This document shows, one piece after another, positions 58,886-64,000 of a stretch of DNA of 64,000 nt. Both the position numbers and the translations under genes were made by a program. Origin of the DNA: Pedobacter nyackensis (lineage in GTDB: Bacteria > Bacteroidota > Bacteroidia > Sphingobacteriales > Sphingobacteriaceae). Location of the stretch: the NCBI RefSeq assembly GCF_900176505.1, contig NZ_FWYB01000020.1:19801-83800 (forward strand), given 5' to 3'. The notes under the pieces are model-generated. The model saw nothing but the letters and a program-made list of their open reading frames with translations, did no database searches and had not been told where the DNA came from. How positions within the stretch are numbered: the first letter of the stretch is position 1; each line of letters starts with the position of its first letter.

Positions 58886-61800
58886 ATGAAACGGAATTAT
58901 TTATTGATGCTGGCTGCTGTTTTTCTTGTAGCGGCTTGTTCTAAAACGCGTGAAGTAGCAAATGTGTTGTATTTCTCCGGAAATGCTAACGATAATTATG
59001 CTGCTCAGCTGAAGGAAGCAGGAAAAAAGAATGGATGGAAAGTCGTAGTTACGAATGACTCCCATTATTTTAGTGAAGACTCTCTGAAACTATTTAACAC
59101 CGTGGCTTTATCTTTTTCGACTTTAAATAAATTGGACTATAAATCATTACCTGAATTAAAACGGTATGCGGAATCAGGAGCTGGTGGTATTTTAGCTATA
59201 AAGGATACGACACTTCAACACCGTGGATGGCCATGGTTGCAATCTCTGGTTGAAAAAAATGATAGCAATATTCCCACACTAAATGACGACCGTGTATTGG
59301 TTGTGAATAAAACAGCCGACAGTAAAGCACTTACACAAGCACTGCAACTCACTATTGCTGCAAAGCAAGCCGTAGATTATACAAAGGCAAAAACCTTAGC
59401 TGTCCCTGATAGCAGTCGTTATACCAGGATTGTTTTGGCTGAAGGGCTGGATGAGCCGATGGAAATGGCCATTCTGCCCAACCTGAACATTCTTTTTATA
59501 GAACGTAAAGGGGGAGTTAAATTGTACAACAATGAAACACGGGAAGTAAAGACCATTGCAAATATTGGGGTGTTCAGTGGTATTGAGGACGGCCTGTTAG
59601 GTGTAGTGCTGGATCCTAAGTTTGCCGAAAACCATTGGGTATACCTATACTATGCTGTGGCCGGAGAAGAAGCTATCAGCCGCTTATCCAGGTTTAAATT
59701 AAATAATGAAGACCTGGATCTTAAATCAGAACAGGTTTTACTGGAGATTCCGACGCAGCGTAAATACTGCTGCCATTCGGCCGGATATCTGGCTTTTGAT
59801 GCCAAGGGAGTGCTTTACCTTTCTACAGGCGATAATACCAATGCTGAAGAAACTGAGGGGTATACACCTGTAGATGAAAGACCGGGCCGTGAGCTTGCTG
59901 ATGATCAGGCGACCTCTGCAAATACAAACGACCTTAGAGGGAAGATACTTAGGATAAAGCCGGAAGAAGATGGAAGTTATTCCATCCCTGATGGAAATCT
60001 TTTCCCTAAGGATGGCTCAGAAGGACTTCCTGAAATTTATACCATGGGTTCGCGTAATCCTTATCGTTTTAGTATAGATCATAAAAATGGATACGTGTAT
60101 TGGGGGGATGTAGGCCCGGATACTAAAGTTGTAGGTGAGGGGGGAGAATATATGAGCTTCGATGAAATTAATCAGGCAAAAGGACCTGGCTTCTTTGGTT
60201 GGCCATATTTCTTAGGTAATAATCAGGCCTTTCCTATGTATAATTATGCTACTAAAAAACCAGGTGATAAAAAGGAACCGGCCAAACCAATCAACAATTC
60301 GCCAAACAATACTGGTGAACGTGAGTTGCCACCTGCGCAAAGCGCGATGATCTGGTATGGAAAAATTCCTTCCCGGAATTTCCCAATAGTAGGAAGTGGT
60401 GGCGCTACAGCAGCTGCGGGCCCGGTGTATTATAGTGACCTGTTCCCCAACGCAGCATATAAATTATCCGACTATTATAATGGGAAACTCTTTATCTATG
60501 AATGGATAAGAGGTTGGATCATGGCTGTAACGTTCGATGAGAAGGGGAATTACCTGCGAATGGAGCCGTTTTTAAAGCACTTAAATTTTTCTGCCCCTAT
60601 TGATATGCAGTTTAGCGCGGATGGTGCCATATACATGCTGGAGTATGGAACAAATTGGTTCTCTAAAAATACGGATGCCAAGTTGGTGCGCATTGAATAC
60701 CAGGAAGGAAACAGAAGGCCGGTAGCTGAGATTGAAATTGATAAGCCATATGGTGGGGCCCCGCATACAGTATCCCTGTCTGGCAATAAATCTGTAGATT
60801 ATGATAAAAATGATAAGTTAAACTACAGCTGGAAAATAGATGGTAAAACCATAGACGGGCCTATTACAAAATACACATTTGAAAAAACGGGTATTCATAA
60901 TGTTGAGTTAGTGGTTAAGGATGATAAAGGTGCTGTTGGGATAGCAAAAACCAAGATTCACGTTGGGAATACACCACCAGAGGTAAGTATTCAGACTTCA
61001 ATAAACCGTAGCTTTTATTGGGACAATCAAATCATGGATTATAGCGTCACCGTTAAAGACGCTGAAGATAAGGCTATAGATCAAAATAAAGTAAATGTAT
61101 CCTTCGGGTACATCCCTCAGGGGAAAGACGTAGCGGTTATTTTGGCCAGTAACCAGGATCCCAGTGGTTATAAGTACCTGAAAGGAGCTCAGATGCTGGG
61201 CAACCTCGACTGTAAAGCATGCCATTCAATGGATAAAGAATCCGTTGGGCCAACATATATGGCTATTTCAACTCGATATACCACGAAGAAAGATGCTGTC
61301 AAATTCTTATCAAATAAAATTATTGAAGGAGGCAGCGGAAGTTGGGGAGAAAGAGCTATGTCTGCACACCCTGCACTTTCAGCAAGTGATGCAGCAGAAA
61401 TGGTAAATTACATCCTTTCACTTTCCGAAAAACCTAAAAGACTTCCGTTAAAAAATGCTATTCCACTAAAGGATCATGCAGGTAAAGGAATTGAAGGAAG
61501 TTACTTGCTAAATGCCACTTACCGTGATCAGGGGGCTAATGGCATAGAAGCTTTGGATGGTAGGGACTACATTTCATTACGTAATCCTATTGTACAGGCC
61601 GATGATTTTGATAAAGGAAACGTACGCATTGCTACCATTACCACAGAATTCATGGCATATGTAACAGGTCTGGTAAATCAAAGCTATATTATGTTTAATG
61701 ATGTTGATTTAACGAGTATTAAACACCTTAAATATAGGGTGCAATTAAAAGGTCCAGGTGGCAACATTGAACTTCGATTGAACAGTAAAGATGGCCTGTT

Positions 61801-61978
61801 GGTAAGTACGCTGACGGTGCCTGCCGGTAACGCTCCTGATGTTAAATCAGGATGGAAAGAGTTGGAGGCTGAGGTTGCAGCAACAAAAGGAAAACATAAT
61901 TTGTATTTTGTTTTTAAAGCTCCCGGAGTAAAGCAGAATATGTTTAATCTCGACTGGATCTATTTTTTGAATAAGTAA
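58886..61978 (+). CDS. ThuA-like/PQQ-dependent sugar dehydrogenase-like/PKD/cytochrome c/CBM fusion lipoprotein
   Basis: A 1030-residue lipoprotein (lipobox VAAC, C18). In order: a ThuA-like domain (about 24-150), a GSDH/PQQ-type beta-propeller (about 177-610; LSTGDNTNAEETEG, NPYRFSIDHKNGYVYWGDVG), a PKD domain (about 620-700; VSLSGNKSVDYDKN), a class I cytochrome c domain with heme site CKACH (C776 to H780), and a C-terminal CBM6-like domain (about 870-1030). It looks like a sugar-oxidising electron-transfer protein on the cell surface or in the periplasm. PQQ supply and substrate are unknown. Confidence 0.88.
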   Translation: MKRNYLLMLAAVFLVAACSKTREVANVLYFSGNANDNYAAQLKEAGKKNGWKVVVTNDSHYFSEDSLKLFNTVALSFSTLNKLDYKSLPELKRYAESGAGGILAIKDTTLQHRGWPWLQSLVEKNDSNIPTLNDDRVLVVNKTADSKALTQALQLTIAAKQAVDYTKAKTLAVPDSSRYTRIVLAEGLDEPMEMAILPNLNILFIERKGGVKLYNNETREVKTIANIGVFSGIEDGLLGVVLDPKFAENHWVYLYYAVAGEEAISRLSRFKLNNEDLDLKSEQVLLEIPTQRKYCCHSAGYLAFDAKGVLYLSTGDNTNAEETEGYTPVDERPGRELADDQATSANTNDLRGKILRIKPEEDGSYSIPDGNLFPKDGSEGLPEIYTMGSRNPYRFSIDHKNGYVYWGDVGPDTKVVGEGGEYMSFDEINQAKGPGFFGWPYFLGNNQAFPMYNYATKKPGDKKEPAKPINNSPNNTGERELPPAQSAMIWYGKIPSRNFPIVGSGGATAAAGPVYYSDLFPNAAYKLSDYYNGKLFIYEWIRGWIMAVTFDEKGNYLRMEPFLKHLNFSAPIDMQFSADGAIYMLEYGTNWFSKNTDAKLVRIEYQEGNRRPVAEIEIDKPYGGAPHTVSLSGNKSVDYDKNDKLNYSWKIDGKTIDGPITKYTFEKTGIHNVELVVKDDKGAVGIAKTKIHVGNTPPEVSIQTSINRSFYWDNQIMDYSVTVKDAEDKAIDQNKVNVSFGYIPQGKDVAVILASNQDPSGYKYLKGAQMLGNLDCKACHSMDKESVGPTYMAISTRYTTKKDAVKFLSNKIIEGGSGSWGERAMSAHPALSASDAAEMVNYILSLSEKPKRLPLKNAIPLKDHAGKGIEGSYLLNATYRDQGANGIEALDGRDYISLRNPIVQADDFDKGNVRIATITTEFMAYVTGLVNQSYIMFNDVDLTSIKHLKYRVQLKGPGGNIELRLNSKDGLLVSTLTVPAGNAPDVKSGWKELEAEVAATKGKHNLYFVFKAPGVKQNMFNLDWIYFLNK

Positions 61979-62010
61979 AACCAGATAAAAAAACATAACC
62001 AAACCAAACT

Positions 62011-63225
62011 ATGCAAAAATCTATTAGAGTACGTTTATCTTCCCTGATGTTTCTGGAGTATTTTATCTGGGGATCCTGGTATGTAACCATGGGGACATAT
62101 TTATTTACAAATTTTAAAGCAGATGCTATACAGGTAGGATCTTCGTATGCTAATTTATCTATCGCGGCTATCATTTCTCCCTTTTTTGTTGGGTTAATAG
62201 CTGACAGATTTTTTGCGGCACAAAAAGTTTTAGGGGTATTGCACCTTATGGGTGCAATTACCCTTTATTTTATCAGTACGCTAAGTGATTTTAGTAGTTT
62301 CTGGTGGCTGATTTTATTGTATACTTTGTTGTATATGCCAACAATGGCATTGTCAAATTCTATCTCTTTTAGTCAGCTCAAGGATCCAGGCAAAGAATTC
62401 CCCTCAATAAGGGTCTTTGGCACGGTAGGCTGGATTGTCGCTGGTCTGCTTATTGGTTTTTTGGGTGTAGAAAGTTCTGTGCTTACTTTTCGCATTGCAG
62501 CGGGATCTTCTTTATTGCTTGGGGTGTTTAGCTTTTTTCTGCCTGACACACCAGCAAAGAAAAATGCAGATAACAGGCTCTCCGCAATACTTGGTCTTGA
62601 TGCCTTAGTCTTGTTTAAAAACAGATCCTTTGCCGTGTTTTTTATTTCCTCAATTGCCATATGTATTCCCCTGTCTTTTTATTATAGTTTTACCAACTCA
62701 TTCTTAAATGACATAGGAGTAAGCAATACGGCTGGAAAAATGACGCTGGGTCAAGCCTCTGAGTTCTTTTTTATGCTGGCTATCCCATTCCTGTTTCGTG
62801 GGTTAGGGGTTAAAAAAATGTTGCTTATTGGCATTGCAGCATGGATAGTCCGGTATCTGCTTTTTGCTTACGGTAATGTCGGGGCAAACATGTGGATGTT
62901 ATATGCAGGGATTATGCTACACGGTATTTGCTATGATTTTTTCTTCGTAACAGGGCAGATTTATACAGATGCCAAAGCCGGTCCTGCAGTAAAAAATGCC
63001 GCACAGGGGCTAATAACTTTTGCTACTTATGGGGTAGGAATGCTGATTGGATCTTATGTTTCAGGTTTTATTACAGAAAGTCATTCCACTACAATTAATA
63101 ATGAAACAAGTTATCAATGGCAACAAGTGTGGCTCATGCCTGCATTAATAGCAGGAGCTGTCCTGTTTGCTTTTGCCATTTTCTTTAAGGATAAACTTAA
63201 AGCAGTTGAACAAATTAAAAATTAA
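62011..63225 (+). CDS. MFS transporter of the nucleoside:H+ symporter (NupG/XapB) type
   Basis: A 404-residue inner membrane transporter with about 12 helices. The N-terminus LMFLEYFIWGSWYVTMGTYL and the RVFGTVGWIVAGLLIGFLGV block are typical of Bacteroidetes NHS-family transporters. These carry nucleosides, but in a sugar-catabolic cluster the substrate may be a mono- or ketosugar made by the neighbouring oxidoreductases. It follows the fusion gene by 32 bases and precedes the second Gfo/Idh/MocA gene by five bases. Confidence 0.9.
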   Translation: MQKSIRVRLSSLMFLEYFIWGSWYVTMGTYLFTNFKADAIQVGSSYANLSIAAIISPFFVGLIADRFFAAQKVLGVLHLMGAITLYFISTLSDFSSFWWLILLYTLLYMPTMALSNSISFSQLKDPGKEFPSIRVFGTVGWIVAGLLIGFLGVESSVLTFRIAAGSSLLLGVFSFFLPDTPAKKNADNRLSAILGLDALVLFKNRSFAVFFISSIAICIPLSFYYSFTNSFLNDIGVSNTAGKMTLGQASEFFFMLAIPFLFRGLGVKKMLLIGIAAWIVRYLLFAYGNVGANMWMLYAGIMLHGICYDFFFVTGQIYTDAKAGPAVKNAAQGLITFATYGVGMLIGSYVSGFITESHSTTINNETSYQWQQVWLMPALIAGAVLFAFAIFFKDKLKAVEQIKN

Positions 63226-63230
63226 AATTT

Positions 63231-64000
63231 ATGTCTGAAATTATTAAGCCTATAAGAGTTTTAGTGGTTGGCTGCGGTAATATGGGCGCCTCTCATGCCA
63301 CAGCTTACCATAACCTTGATGGATTTGAAATATGTGGTATCGTATCTACCGGTAACAGCAAAGTTGTGTTGAACGAAAAGCTGGGCGGTGGTTATCCCTT
63401 GTTTAGTGATTATGAAGAAGCTTTGGCACAAACGAAGCCTGATGCAGTGTGCATTTCTACTTATCCGGATACGCATGAGCCTTTTGCTGTTAAGGCGATG
63501 GAAAGCGGCGCACACGTATTTATAGAGAAGCCGTTAGCTGATTCTGTTGAGGGGGCACAGCGTGTTGCTGATGCCGCTAAAAAGTATGGTAAGAAATTAC
63601 TGGTGGGATATATTTTACGCTATCACCCGTCATGGGAACGCTTCATTGAACTTTCATCAGAAATGGGAAAGCCATTGGTAATGCGGATGAATTTAAATCA
63701 GCAAAGTCAGGGTGCCAAATGGACGGTACACCGTAACCTGATGAAAAGTTTGAGCCCAATAGTAGATTGTGGGGTACATTATATAGATGTGATGTGTCAG
63801 ATGACCCGCTCTAAGCCTTTACAGGTAAGTGCTATTGGCGCAAGGTTAAGTAATGATATTCCGGAAGGTAATTACAATTACGGGCAATTACAGATTCGCT
63901 TTGAAGATGGTTCTGTGGGCTGGTATGAAGCCGGCTGGGGCCCAATGATGAGTGAAACGGCTTTCTTTGTGAAAGATGTGATCGGACCGAAAGGTTCTGT
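63231..64000 (+). CDS. Gfo/Idh/MocA family oxidoreductase, cut by the right window edge
   Basis: The first 256 codons of a cytosolic oxidoreductase. The cofactor site VVGCGNMGASHATAYHN matches GxGxxGxxH, and IEKPLADSVEGAQRVAD holds the catalytic EKP motif. LVGYILRYHPSWERF and LSPIVDCGVHYIDVM (HYIDV with a catalytic-type His) follow. No signal peptide. It probably oxidises or reduces a sugar taken up by the transporter upstream. No stop codon is inside the window. Confidence 0.9.
   Translation, partial: MSEIIKPIRVLVVGCGNMGASHATAYHNLDGFEICGIVSTGNSKVVLNEKLGGGYPLFSDYEEALAQTKPDAVCISTYPDTHEPFAVKAMESGAHVFIEKPLADSVEGAQRVADAAKKYGKKLLVGYILRYHPSWERFIELSSEMGKPLVMRMNLNQQSQGAKWTVHRNLMKSLSPIVDCGVHYIDVMCQMTRSKPLQVSAIGARLSNDIPEGNYNYGQLQIRFEDGSVGWYEAGWGPMMSETAFFVKDVIGPKGS

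Overview
The window looks like a chromosomal segment of a Bacteroidota species of the family Sphingobacteriaceae, most likely Pedobacter or a close relative. The evidence is a FecI/FecR-controlled SusC/SusD locus, DUF4249, DUF4998, DUF5000-type and HYC_CC_PP proteins, many Sec and lipoprotein signals, promoters of the Bacteroidetes type (TTTG, about 20 bases, TAnnTTTG), and almost no Shine-Dalgarno sequences. I saw no tRNA, rRNA, CRISPR array, insertion sequence or prophage. No gene-free stretch exceeds 300 bases.

Layout. 1-6580 is housekeeping: kdsB (cut by the left edge), a deoxynucleoside kinase and trpS on the minus strand; plsC, gatC, a LolD/MacB-type ATPase and a cobalamin adenosyltransferase on the plus strand; then ispD and queA on the minus strand. 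6755-13000 holds a MacB-like permease, a 6S-like structured RNA candidate, an aspartate aminotransferase, a CDF metal exporter, and a nudix-bioA-diiron protein operon. 13054-20209 holds a Crp-like and an Lrp-like regulator, an alpha/beta hydrolase, a DinB protein, a TonB receptor with its DUF4249 lipoprotein, and a GAF histidine kinase. 20320-30224 is almost all minus strand: a DPP-IV-like peptidase, an LtaS-like sulfatase-fold protein, a secreted protein and an enoyl-CoA hydratase in one run, then ComEC with its helix-hairpin-helix partner, then a MerR regulator. alaS follows at 30435.

33475-35975 is an arsenic operon (arsR, DUF6428, arsC, acr3) with two nearly identical ArsR-box-like palindromes. 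36059-41309 is a mix of small genes: sirtuin, ExbD, NTF2-like, SDR, YciI-like, cold shock protein, heme oxygenase and a DUF1080 hydrolase. 41545-45720 has a GH29 fucosidase and a small metal-associated group (an outer membrane protein, an HMA-domain protein and HYC_CC_PP).

45972 to the right edge is a carbohydrate-uptake region. An ECF sigma factor and FecR lead into SusC, SusD, two surface lipoproteins (DUF5000-type and DUF4998) and an unrecognised secreted protein. A second plus-strand cluster follows: a Tat-exported Gfo/Idh/MocA oxidoreductase, a secreted EEP-family hydrolase, a 1030-residue ThuA/PQQ-dehydrogenase-like/PKD/cytochrome c/CBM fusion, a NupG-like transporter, and a second Gfo/Idh/MocA oxidoreductase cut by the right edge. 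No classical glycosidase was recognised in either cluster, so the locus may use oxidation-based sugar chemistry; that is inference.

The items most worth follow-up are the ferritin-like diiron protein coupled to bioA, the 6S-like RNA at 8013-8113, the promoter-terminator pair without a gene ahead of the fucosidase, the twin ArsR boxes, and the unrecognised protein in the SusCD operon.
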